Assembly (NCBI GenBank): GCA_011390515.1
Contig: JAABSJ010000027.1
Coordinates: 1-41,085, forward strand
Length of the DNA: 41,085 nucleotides
From: Oscillatoria sp.
GTDB lineage: Bacteria > Cyanobacteriota > Cyanobacteriia > Cyanobacteriales > Laspinemataceae
Direction of reading: 5' to 3'
Shown here: piece by piece, positions 19,289 to 24,277 of the stretch
How positions within the stretch are numbered: the stretch's first letter is position 1
How the letters are laid out: each line of letters begins with the position of its first letter
Notes under the pieces: generated by a model
The model's database searches: none
Told to the model about the DNA's origin: nothing
Seen by the model: only the letters and a program-made list of their open reading frames with translations
Made by a program: the position numbers and the translations under genes

Positions 19289-19363
19289 GGGGGTGTAGCT
19301 CAGTTAGCGTAGAGCACTTGTCTGTCGAACAAGCCGTCGCGGGTTCGAGTCCCGTCATCCCCG
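19289..19363 (+). tRNA. tRNA-Asp(GTC)
   Basis: First tRNA of the array. Acceptor GGGGGTG/CATCCCC, anticodon arm CTTGT-CTGTCGA-ACAAG (GTC), T loop TTCGAGT, discriminator G, CCA not encoded. The cloverleaf is canonical. Confidence 0.93.
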
Positions 19364-19422
19364 TTCAGCCCAGATTAAAATTGGAAAAACTCCAGAAAAA
19401 ACTCGGCTGAAATCGATAATCT

Positions 19423-19497
19423 GGCCTCATCGTCTAATGGTTAGGATATAGCTCTTTCAAGGCTGGGATACGGGTTCAATTCCCGTTGAGGCTACCA
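19423..19497 (+). tRNA. tRNA-Glu(TTC)
   Basis: Acceptor GGCCTCA/TGAGGCT with a G1-U72 pair, anticodon loop CTTTCAA (TTC) on a stem with two G-U pairs, T arm ACGGG-TTCAATT-CCCGT. Discriminator A and CCA are encoded (19494-19497). Confidence 0.92.
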
Positions 19498-19506
19498 AAT
19501 CGATAT

Positions 19507-19581
19507 CGCAGTGTAACTTAATGGTAAAGTCCCCAGCTCATAACTGGGTTTATGCGGGTTCAAATCCCGCTGCTGCGACCA
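19507..19581 (+). tRNA. tRNA-Met(CAT), elongator-type or Ile2
   Basis: Acceptor CGCAGTG/TGCTGCG, anticodon arm CCCAG-CTCATAA-CTGGG (CAT), T loop TTCAAAT, A73 and encoded CCA. C1-G72 is paired and the GGG/CCC anticodon stem of initiators is absent, so it is elongator Met or lysidine-modified Ile(CAT); sequence alone does not decide. Confidence 0.9.
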
Positions 19582-19587
19582 ACAAAT

Positions 19588-19662
19588 GTGGGGATAGTGT
19601 AATGGCTAACATGACGGTCTCCAAAACCGTTGATCTGAGTTCAAATCTCAGTCCCCTCGCCA
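19588..19662 (+). tRNA. tRNA-Trp(CCA)
   Basis: Acceptor GTGGGGA/TCCCCTC with a U2-U71 mismatch, anticodon arm ACGGT-CTCCAAA-ACCGT (CCA), T arm CTGAG-TTCAAAT-CTCAG, G73 as expected for Trp, encoded CCA. Confidence 0.9.
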
Positions 19663-19666
19663 ACCT

Positions 19667-19743
19667 GGTGCCGTAGGCAAATTGGTAAAGCCCCCGATCT
19701 TTCAAGTCGGCGTTTGCGGGTTCAAATCCCGTCGGCACTGCCA
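19667..19743 (+). tRNA. tRNA-Glu(TTC), second array copy
   Basis: Acceptor GGTGCCG/CGGCACT, anticodon arm CCGAT-CTTTCAA-GTCGG (TTC), T arm GCGGG-TTCAAAT-CCCGT, G73, encoded CCA. It is very different from the Glu tRNA at 19423 apart from the anticodon loop, so the two are not a recent duplication. Confidence 0.88.
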
Positions 19744-19751
19744 CATTGTAT

Positions 19752-19838
19752 GGGCTGGTATCCAAATGGGTGAAGGAGCTTGACTGTAAATCAAGTGCTA
19801 TTGTGCTGAACATGGGGGTTCGAGTCCCTCCCGGCCCA
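19752..19838 (+). tRNA. tRNA-Tyr(GTA)
   Basis: An 87-nt class II tRNA. Acceptor GGGCTGG/CCGGCCC, anticodon arm CTTGA-CTGTAAA-TCAAG (GTA), long variable arm as in bacterial tRNA-Tyr, T loop TTCGAGT, A73. Confidence 0.93.
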
Positions 19839-19842
19839 TTCT

Positions 19843-19929
19843 GGAGAGGTGGCCGAGTGGCTTAAGGCGCTTTCCTGCTAAGAAAGAGCGGTTTAATACC
19901 CGTCGAGGGTTCGACTCCCTCCCTCTCCG
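19843..19929 (+). tRNA. tRNA-Ser(GCT)
   Basis: An 87-nt class II tRNA. Perfect acceptor GGAGAGG/CCTCTCC, anticodon arm CTTTC-CTGCTAA-GAAAG (GCT), long variable arm, T arm GAGGG-TTCGACT-CCCTC, G73. Confidence 0.95.
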
Positions 19930-19966
19930 CCTTTTTTGTATAATCTGGGTGCATGACACCCAACCT

Positions 19967-20056
19967 GGAGAGATGGCCGAGAGGCTGATGGCGCGGTCTT
20001 GGAAAGACCGATCGGATTGAACAAATCCGACGAGGGTTCAAATCCCTCTCTCTCCT
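19967..20056 (+). tRNA. tRNA-Ser(GGA)
   Basis: A 90-nt class II tRNA. Acceptor GGAGAGA/TCTCTCC, anticodon arm CGGTC-TTGGAAA-GACCG (GGA), long variable arm with CGGATT/AATCCG stem, T loop TTCAAAT. The discriminator is T rather than the usual serine G. Confidence 0.93.
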
Positions 20057-20060
20057 TTAT

Positions 20061-20134
20061 CCCCCGGTAGCTCAGTTGGTAGTAGCGCCTGTTTGAAAAA
20101 TAGGAGGTCGTCGGATCGAAACCGACCTGGGGGA
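20061..20134 (+). tRNA. tRNA-Phe(GAA), unusual T loop
   Basis: Acceptor CCCCCGG/CTGGGGG, anticodon arm CCTGT-TTGAAAA-ATAGG (GAA), T arm GTCGG-ATCGAAA-CCGAC. The T loop begins with A where nearly all tRNAs have T54, so the normal T54-A58 pair and ribothymidine site are lost. A73. Confidence 0.9.
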
Positions 20135-20141
20135 CTGGTAT

Positions 20142-20218
20142 TGCCTGGTGGACGATTCGGTAAGTCGCTGTGATTCTGACTCACAGAGAGGTTGGTTCGA
20201 CCCCAACCCAGGCATCCA
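20142..20218 (+). tRNA. tRNA-Gln(CTG)
   Basis: Acceptor TGCCTGG/CCAGGCA, anticodon arm TGTGA-TTCTGAC-TCACA (CTG), T arm GTTGG-TTCGACC-CCAAC, discriminator T and encoded CCA. The U1-A72 pair is typical of Gln. CTG is rare in cyanobacteria, which usually manage with TTG. Confidence 0.88.
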
Positions 20219-20307
20219 CTCACTTGTTTGGACTTGAATTGGCAATATATTACTTTGGAAAAATGGTTATGTTACGCTAACTATAGTAGATAGCGTACCA
20301 GTGAGCC

Positions 20308-21039
20308 ATGCGTCGAAAGAGTGTACTGTCAGATAAATCTAAAGTCGAGCAAGCGGTAAAACATTGTTCATCAGTTAAAAAATGCCTGCAATACTTGGGG
20401 CTGCGAGCGGCTGGAGGTAATTATAAGCATTTCTATAACTGGTGCAATAAACATGGAATCGTTCCACCGAAGGGAGACAATATAGAAGCCCTGAAGAACT
20501 CTATCAGAAATCGTCAAAAATCCCTGACACAAATTTTACGACGTGAATCTGACTACAGTCGTTCAGAGCTAAAAAAAAGACTGATTCAAGAAGGTCTTTT
20601 GGAAAATCAGTGCTATGAGTGTGGTTGTTTGCCTGAGTGGAATGGTAAACCTTTATCATTGCATCTCGATCATATTAATGGTGTAGCCAATGATAATCGC
20701 CTAGAAAACTTACGAATACTTTGTCCAAACTGTCATACTCAAACTAATACTTTCGCAGGGAAAAATCTCAAACATAATAAACCGGATCATTTTTTTTGCT
20801 GTAATTGTAGTAGTTTGATTAGCAAGTTTTCCAAAAAGCAATTATGTAGAAAATGTGCAGCGAAAATAGAAGGTGCTAAAAGAAGAAAAGAACGACCCCC
20901 TCTAGACGTATTAAAAGCAAAAGTTCAAAATCAAGGGTATTGTGCTACAGGGAGAGAGTATGGGGTTTCCGATAACGCTATAAGAAAGTGGTTGAAAGAA
21001 GCGGAAACTTTATCATCACCATCAGATGTTTTGCTATGA
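20308..21039 (+). CDS. HNH homing-type endonuclease in tRNA array (1)
   Basis: A 243-aa protein. An N-terminal helical segment (about 12-55) resembles a small DNA-binding fold. The HNH nuclease core is at about 100-150: CYECG, LSLHLDHINGVANDN with Asp121-His122, NLRIL, and CPNCHTQTN. A second zinc ribbon has CCNC and CRKC (about 164-183). The C-terminus (residues 200-232, REYGVSDNAIRKWLKEAE) is a helix-turn-helix also found in the second array HNH protein. Free-standing HNH genes between tRNA genes are a hallmark of homing endonucleases in phage tRNA clusters. The gene is markedly AT-rich without HIP1 sites, which suggests transfer. Its stop codon abuts tRNA-Gln(TTG) with no gap. Confidence 0.85.
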   Translation: MRRKSVLSDKSKVEQAVKHCSSVKKCLQYLGLRAAGGNYKHFYNWCNKHGIVPPKGDNIEALKNSIRNRQKSLTQILRRESDYSRSELKKRLIQEGLLENQCYECGCLPEWNGKPLSLHLDHINGVANDNRLENLRILCPNCHTQTNTFAGKNLKHNKPDHFFCCNCSSLISKFSKKQLCRKCAAKIEGAKRRKERPPLDVLKAKVQNQGYCATGREYGVSDNAIRKWLKEAETLSSPSDVLL

Positions 21040-21112
21040 TGGGGAGTCGCCTAATGGTATGGCACTGCTCTTTGAAAGCAGAATAATGCAGGTTCGAGCC
21101 CTGCCTCCCCAG
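21040..21112 (+). tRNA. tRNA-Gln(TTG), array copy
   Basis: Starts on the base after the HNH stop codon. Acceptor TGGGGAG/CTCCCCA, anticodon arm CTGCT-CTTTGAA-AGCAG (TTG), T arm GCAGG-TTCGAGC-CCTGC, G73. Same anticodon as the gene at 126 but a different body sequence, so it is not a copy of the resident Gln tRNA. Confidence 0.92.
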
Positions 21113-21129
21113 TTCTACAATATTTTCCT

Positions 21130-21203
21130 GCTCCTGTGGCGTAATTGGAAAACGCGATCGCCTCAAAAGCGATTCATTGTGAGTTCGAGTCTCACCGGGA
21201 GTA
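21130..21203 (+). tRNA. tRNA-Leu(CAA), short variable loop
   Basis: Acceptor GCTCCTG/CGGGAGT, D stem GCGT/ACGC, anticodon arm ATCGC-CTCAAAA-GCGAT (CAA), variable loop of only 5 nt, T arm GTGAG-TTCGAGT-CTCAC, A73. Leu tRNAs are class II in bacteria, so the short variable loop is abnormal. A HIP1-type sequence lies in the anticodon stem. Confidence 0.82.
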
Positions 21204-21214
21204 CCTTGGTTCTC

Positions 21215-21301
21215 TCGCTCCTGTGGCGGAATGGGTAGACGCGGCAGACTTAAAATCTGTTTTTTTAAAAAGTGTGGGTTCGAGTCCCACCAGGAGTACC
21301 A
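21215..21301 (+). tRNA. tRNA-Leu(TAA)
   Basis: An 87-nt class II tRNA. Acceptor GCTCCTG/CAGGAGT, anticodon loop CTTAAAA (TAA), long A/T-only variable arm, T arm GTGGG-TTCGAGT-CCCAC, A73 and encoded CCA. Same acceptor as the short-armed Leu(CAA) just upstream. Confidence 0.92.
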
Positions 21302-21302
21302 A

Positions 21303-21377
21303 CGGGATGTAATTCAGCGGTTTTAGAAGCCTTGGTTTGGGGCCAAGGAGTCGTGGGTTCAAATCCTACCATCCCGA
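21303..21377 (+). tRNA. tRNA-Pro(TGG)
   Basis: Acceptor CGGGATG/CATCCCG with the C1-G72 pair expected for Pro, anticodon arm CTTGG-TTTGGGG-CCAAG (TGG), T arm GTGGG-TTCAAAT-CCTAC, A73. It starts 1 nt after the CCA of tRNA-Leu(TAA). Confidence 0.93.
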
Positions 21378-21385
21378 TTTTTTTT

Positions 21386-21459
21386 GCCCCTGTGACGTAA
21401 TTGGAAACCGTCGCTCTTTCAGACCGAGTGTTTTACAGGTTCGAGTCCTGTCAGGGGTA
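21386..21459 (+). tRNA. tRNA-Leu(CAG), short variable loop
   Basis: Acceptor GCCCCTG/CAGGGGT, T arm ACAGG-TTCGAGT-CCTGT, A73. With canonical spacing the anticodon arm is GCTCT-TTCAGAC-CGAGT, giving CAG, with a U31-C39 mismatch and a 5-nt variable loop. A shifted reading (loop CTTTCAG, TTC/Glu) needs a 7-nt variable loop and a C-C mismatch. Acceptor and A73 match the other array Leu tRNAs. Confidence 0.7.
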
Positions 21460-21514
21460 TCAGTTAAGCGTAATTCAGTGTACAATATTTTTGTTGTAAT
21501 TCTGACTTACAGTT

Positions 21515-22312
21515 ATGCCGATTTGCCTTAACTGCCAAAAACCTTTTCCTAATCGTGTAAAAATTGACAAGGAATGGAAAGTTTTAAATTCTCGAAAATT
21601 TTGCCTAAAGTGTTCCCCATACAAGTTGCACAATACTTCAAAAGTTCCGCCTATAGCTAAAACAAAGGGTCATCGGCAGTGTTCTGTATGTCGTCAACTT
21701 AAACCTCTGACAGACTTCTATAAACGAGTGAGCAAATCAAACAAAGATTTACGCAAGCATGAATGTAAAAAATGTCATAACGTTAGAGCAAAAGAAAGAC
21801 TTCAATGTCTCAAGCAAAAAGCAGTGGAACTCAAAGGTGGAAAATGCTGTTTTTGCGGATACTCTAAATCTATATCTGCTTTAGATTTTCATCACTTAGA
21901 CCCTAACAGAAAGGAATTTAAAATTTCCGGCAAATCTGTTTGTTTTGAGAAAATAGCTGCTGAATTAAATAAATGTATTCTGCTTTGTTCAAACTGCCAT
22001 AGAGAACTTCATGCTGGGCTAATTAATCTAAATGAACACAAACTTTGCCTCTGCTGTGGAAAATCATTGTCTAAACTAACTCAATCTACATACTGCTCTC
22101 AGAAATGCTATAATCTGGCGTCGCGAAGAGTTAAGCGTCCTTCACAAGAAGAGTTAAAAAATCTTGTTTGGGAAAAACCAACTTCTCAAATCGCCAAAGA
22201 GTTTGGCGTAAGTGATAAAGCAATAGAAAAATGGTGCAAGGCTTATGATATTGCTAAACCCCCCAGAGGATATTGGAGCAAAAGAAGTTCACTTTCTGAA
22301 GTAGATAATTAA
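21515..22312 (+). CDS. HNH homing-type endonuclease in tRNA array (2)
   Basis: A 265-aa, Cys-rich protein. The N-terminus has three CxxC zinc knuckles (CLNC, CLKC, CSVC...CKKC; residues 4-90). The HNH core (about 108-165) shows CCFCGYSKSISALDFHHLDP and CILLCSNCHRELHAGL. A further CLCC/CSQKC knuckle follows. The C-terminal helix-turn-helix (QIAKEFGVSDKAIEKWCKAY) closely resembles that of the first array HNH protein, so both probably recognise sites through it. It is strongly AT-rich and lacks HIP1 sites, which suggests acquisition. It lies between tRNA-Leu(CAG) and tRNA-Leu(AAG), whose acceptor stems are identical, as expected if insertion followed cleavage of tRNA genes. A resident nuclease role is the alternative. 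Confidence 0.85.
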   Translation: MPICLNCQKPFPNRVKIDKEWKVLNSRKFCLKCSPYKLHNTSKVPPIAKTKGHRQCSVCRQLKPLTDFYKRVSKSNKDLRKHECKKCHNVRAKERLQCLKQKAVELKGGKCCFCGYSKSISALDFHHLDPNRKEFKISGKSVCFEKIAAELNKCILLCSNCHRELHAGLINLNEHKLCLCCGKSLSKLTQSTYCSQKCYNLASRRVKRPSQEELKNLVWEKPTSQIAKEFGVSDKAIEKWCKAYDIAKPPRGYWSKRSSLSEVDN

Positions 22313-22327
22313 AGTCATTTAAAATTC

Positions 22328-22401
22328 GCCCCTGTAGCCCAATAGGAAGAGGCACTAGACTAAGGATCTAGGGGGTACTGGTTCGAGTCCAGTCAGGGGT
22401 A
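22328..22401 (+). tRNA. tRNA-Leu(AAG), short variable loop
   Basis: Acceptor GCCCCTG/CAGGGGT, D stem GCC/GGC, anticodon arm CTAGA-CTAAGGA-TCTAG, so the anticodon is AAG and A34 would need deamination to inosine. The variable loop is 5 nt, T arm ACTGG-TTCGAGT-CCAGT, A73. AAG is unusual for a bacterial Leu tRNA, and the short variable loop is abnormal. Confidence 0.82.
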
Positions 22402-22414
22402 TTTTGGTGATTTA

Positions 22415-22492
22415 TGCAGGGATGGAGCAATGGTTGGCTCGTCAGTCTCATAAACTGAACATCAGCAAGTTCAAATCTTGCCCCTGCCACCA
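22415..22492 (+). tRNA. tRNA-Met/Ile2(CAT) with unpaired first base
   Basis: Acceptor TGCAGGG/CCCTGCC pairs at six positions and leaves U1 opposite C72, a mismatch at the place that marks bacterial initiator tRNAs. Anticodon arm TCAGT-CTCATAA-ACTGA (CAT) lacks the initiator GGG/CCC. T arm GCAAG-TTCAAAT-CTTGC, A73, encoded CCA. Whether it is initiator, elongator or Ile2 is unclear. Confidence 0.85.
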
Positions 22493-22501
22493 ATTCTTAA
22501 T

Positions 22502-22574
22502 GCTGGTGTGGCTCAATTGGCAGAGCGATCGCCTTGTAAGCGATGGGTTGCAGGTTCAATTCCTGTCACCAGCT
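22502..22574 (+). tRNA. tRNA-Thr(TGT)
   Basis: Acceptor GCTGGTG/CACCAGC, D arm GCTC-GAGC with AATTGGCA loop, anticodon arm ATCGC-CTTGTAA-GCGAT (TGT), T arm GCAGG-TTCAATT-CCTGT, discriminator T. Confidence 0.93.
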
Positions 22575-22578
22575 TTCT

Positions 22579-22650
22579 GCGGGTGTGATGTAGTGGTAAG
22601 CATCTGAGTCTGCCAGTCTCAGTGCATGGGTTCAAATCCCATCATCCGCT
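22579..22650 (+). tRNA. tRNA-Gly(GCC)
   Basis: Acceptor GCGGGTG/CATCCGC, anticodon loop CTGCCAG (GCC) on stem TGAGT/TCTCA with a U-U mismatch at 31-39, T arm ATGGG-TTCAAAT-CCCAT, U73 as in bacterial Gly tRNAs. Confidence 0.9.
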
Positions 22651-22657
22651 TTTGGAG

Positions 22658-22808
22658 AGAGCATCTCAATTTGTTCAAGAGACCTAACCCCCCAGCCCCC
22701 TTCCCTCAGAGGGAAGGGGGAGAAAGAGATTTATTCCCCCCTCCCCTTGTAGGGGAGGGGGGCAGGGGGGAGAGGTCCGACTGGTTTTTAGGCAACATTG
22801 AGATGCTC
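22658..22808. repeat. MITE-like element between tRNA-Gly and tRNA-Val
   Basis: Inverted ends AGAGCATCTCAATTTGTT and AACATTGAGATGCTCC enclose G/C-run hairpins (CCCCCTTCCCTC, GAGGGAAGGGGG). The element has no ORF and lies between two tRNA genes of the array. Confidence 0.75.
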
Positions 22809-22817
22809 CCCTTTTGG

Positions 22818-22892
22818 AGTCCTATAGCTCAACGGTAGAGCGCTTGCCTTACAAGCAAGATGTTGTCAGTTCAAATCTGACTGGGACTACCA
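22818..22892 (+). tRNA. tRNA-Val(TAC)
   Basis: Acceptor AGTCCTA/TGGGACT, D arm GCTC-AACGGTA-GAGC, anticodon arm CTTGC-CTTACAA-GCAAG (TAC), T arm GTCAG-TTCAAAT-CTGAC, A73 and encoded CCA. Confidence 0.94.
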
Positions 22893-22898
22893 ATAAAA

Positions 22899-22972
22899 GA
22901 GAGTGTAACTTAATTGGAAAGAGTCCCAATCTTCTAAATTGGTTTGTGTAGGTTCGAGTCCTACCACTCTTG
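22899..22972 (+). tRNA. tRNA-Arg(TCT)
   Basis: Acceptor GAGAGTG/CACTCTT, anticodon arm CCAAT-CTTCTAA-ATTGG (TCT), T arm GTAGG-TTCGAGT-CCTAC, G73 as usual for Arg. It is followed by a T-run and then the rRNA-mimic RNA. Confidence 0.92.
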
Positions 22973-23030
22973 TTTTTATTCAGCTAAAAAGGAGGGATTA
23001 TCTTCTGAAATTCTAACAGGCTAATTTTCT

Positions 23031-23261
23031 GCGATCGCGTCCAATCGTGACCTAATTTTTGGAGCTTACATACTTAAGTACGAGAGGAAAAGTACCACAA
23101 ATAACTGTGGGCGCGTGAGAATGAGGAATACGAAGAACCCGAGAGGTGGGCTTAGAAGTAGCCATCCTTTAAAGAGTGTGTAACAACCCATCGGCGGAGT
23201 CCCTCTAGTAACTGAGAAAGCGCACAATGCTCCTCGCACTTGCACGACCAAACGCGATCGC
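23031..23261 (+). ncRNA. Handle RNA carrying sarcin-ricin loop and L11-binding domain mimics
   Basis: An outer handle is formed by GCGATCGCGT (23031)/ACGCGATCGC (23252) and TCGTG (23045)/CACGA (23243), then inner helix GGAGC (23061)/GCTCC (23229). Within it, 23071-23094 is a hairpin TACTT/AAGTA capped by AGTACGAGAGGA, identical to the universal sarcin-ricin loop of 23S rRNA. A small hairpin CCACA/TGTGG follows. A long arm (GCGC 23111/23220; GAGG 23123/23202) leads to 23138-23195, which aligns without gaps to the 58-nt GTPase-associated (L11-binding) domain, about 42/58 identical to E. coli as I recall it. It includes GGCTTAGAAG, CCTTTAAAGAG and GTAA, so A1067 and A1095 equivalents are kept. 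There is no ORF. The handle ends match the tandem tRNA-like RNAs at 26172-26970. Exact ends and function are unknown. Confidence 0.85.
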
Positions 23262-23301
23262 CTCACTTAAGTTTATTGTCTACTAAGGGAACTCCAAAAA
23301 A

Positions 23302-23431
23302 TAAAATCTCCAAAACGTTCGTTCGTAGGATCAGCGGAGTAGTAGGGGCGCAATGCTTGCGCCCTCTGCTCCGGAGGGCGCAAGCATTGCGCCCCTACAC
23401 ATACTTTCCTTTTAGTTGAACGTTTGGAGGA
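23302..23431. repeat. MITE-like hairpin element after the rRNA-mimic RNA
   Basis: Ends TCTCCAAAACGTTC and GAACGTTTGGAGGA are inverted with one base missing. The centre is a 26-bp perfect inverted repeat starting GTAGGGGCGCAATGCTTGCG. No ORF. It separates the RNA from tRNA-Ala. Confidence 0.7.
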
Positions 23432-23457
23432 TTTATATTTTGCAATCCCCTAAATCT

Positions 23458-23530
23458 GGGTCTGTAGTTCCAATGGGAGAACGCTTCTCTTGCAAAGAAG
23501 AGGTTGCGGGTTCGACCCCCGCCAGATCCA
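23458..23530 (+). tRNA. tRNA-Ala(TGC)
   Basis: Acceptor GGGTCTG/CAGATCC has a G3-U70 pair, the alanine identity element. Anticodon arm CTTCT-CTTGCAA-AGAAG (TGC), T arm GCGGG-TTCGACC-CCCGC, A73. Confidence 0.95.
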
Positions 23531-23535
23531 TCAAT

Positions 23536-23610
23536 GGTGTCTGAAGTCCAAGCGGTCCAGACGCTGGTTTGTGAAGCCAGTCCTAGCGGGTTCAAGTCCC
23601 GTCAGACACC
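23536..23610 (+). tRNA. tRNA-His(GTG)
   Basis: Has the extra G at -1 (23536) opposite C73, diagnostic for histidine. Acceptor GTGTCTG/CAGACAC, anticodon arm CTGGT-TTGTGAA-GCCAG (GTG), T arm GCGGG-TTCAAGT-CCCGT. Confidence 0.95.
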
Positions 23611-23614
23611 CTGC

Positions 23615-23700
23615 GGAAGATGCTGCTGAATGGACGGCAACTGGTCTCGAAAGCCAGAGTACAGGTCACTGTAGGGGTTCGATTCCTCCATCTTCCACCA
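23615..23700 (+). tRNA. tRNA-Ser(CGA)
   Basis: Class II. Acceptor GGAAGAT/ATCTTCC, anticodon arm CTGGT-CTCGAAA-GCCAG (CGA), variable arm ACAG/CTGT, T loop TTCGATT with an A-C mismatch at the stem base, A73, encoded CCA. It resembles the Ser(TGA) tRNA at 24175. Confidence 0.92.
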
Positions 23701-23701
23701 C

Positions 23702-23773
23702 CCACCAGAAGCCGAAAAGTGAGGCACCGTGCTGATAACGCGGGGTTAGGAGGGGCAGTACCTCTCTGGTGGA
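23702..23773 (+). tRNA. tRNA-Ile(GAT)-like cloverleaf without canonical elbow
   Basis: Starts 1 nt after the previous CCA. A full cloverleaf can be drawn: acceptor CCACCAG/CTGGTGG, D stem GCC/GGC, anticodon arm CCGTG-CTGATAA-CGCGG (GAT), 5-nt variable loop, T stem GGAGG/CCTCT, A73. The D loop (AAAAGTG) lacks GG and the T loop is GGCAGTA instead of TTCRANT, so the normal elbow contacts are missing. Standard tRNA finders may miss it. Confidence 0.65.
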
Positions 23774-23776
23774 TTT

Positions 23777-23846
23777 CCCTTTGCCAGCGGATCTGGACCT
23801 GATGCTACGAACGTCGGTGTCGGTGGTTCAACTCCATCCAAAGGGG
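23777..23846 (+). tRNA. tRNA-Arg(ACG)-like, reduced D arm
   Basis: Perfect 7-bp acceptor CCCTTTG/CAAAGGG, anticodon arm TGATG-CTACGAA-CGTCG (ACG, the normal loop of Arg-ACG), 5-nt variable loop, T arm GGTGG-TTCAACT-CCATC. The D arm is short and irregular (CAG-CGGAT-CTG), making the whole 70 nt. Likely real but structurally atypical. Confidence 0.65.
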
Positions 23847-23898
23847 CTTTCTCTTGCCTGGGAAAGGCTTCGCGCCCCATTCTAGGGTAAGGGATTAT

Positions 23899-23970
23899 TC
23901 CTCGGTAGCTCAATGGTAGAGCGTCCGGCTGTTAACCGGAGGGTTCTTGGTTCGAGTCCAAGTCGAGGAG
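23899..23970 (+). tRNA. tRNA-Asn(GTT)
   Basis: Acceptor TCCTCGG/TCGAGGA, D arm GCTC-AATGGTA-GAGC, anticodon arm TCCGG-CTGTTAA-CCGGA (GTT), T arm CTTGG-TTCGAGT-CCAAG, G73. Confidence 0.95.
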
Positions 23971-23983
23971 TTTCATTTAAGTG

Positions 23984-24067
23984 AGGATTTACGCATGACC
24001 TCTAAATGTAGAGGCGAGAAAGCGAATCGCCTCTACATTTTAGGGTCTCAAAATATGCGTAAATCCT
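23984..24067. repeat. MITE-like element, AGGA(C/T)TTACGCA family
   Basis: Ends AGGATTTACGCAT and ATGCGTAAATCCT with an inner CTAAATGTAGAGGCG inverted repeat. Same family as 2663-2760 and 26984-27072. Inserted between tRNA-Asn and tRNA-Ser(TGA). Confidence 0.75.
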
Positions 24068-24174
24068 GTAAATCAGAGGTAACAGTAAGATGAAACAGTT
24101 TAAGTTTCACATAGGTTTGCATTCGCCTTCGATTTGCAGATTGGTTTGGGATTTACATCCCTAAATTGATTGAT

Positions 24175-24260
24175 GGAAGCTGCTGCTGATGGGACGGCAA
24201 CCAGTCTTGAACACTGGGGTACGGTGGAAATCCGTAGGGGTTCGACTCCTCCAGCTTCCG
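24175..24260 (+). tRNA. tRNA-Ser(TGA)
   Basis: Class II. Acceptor GGAAGCT/AGCTTCC, anticodon arm CCAGT-CTTGAAC-ACTGG (TGA), variable arm ACGG/CCGT, T loop TTCGACT, G73. Closely related to the Ser(CGA) tRNA at 23615, probably by duplication inside the array. Confidence 0.93.
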
Positions 24261-24277
24261 CTGAGATGGGATAAAAT

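Noticed and set aside
21386..21459. Reading this tRNA as Glu(TTC)
   Set aside because: It needs a C-C mismatch and a 7-nt variable loop. Canonical spacing gives anticodon CAG, and the acceptor and A73 match the array Leu tRNAs.
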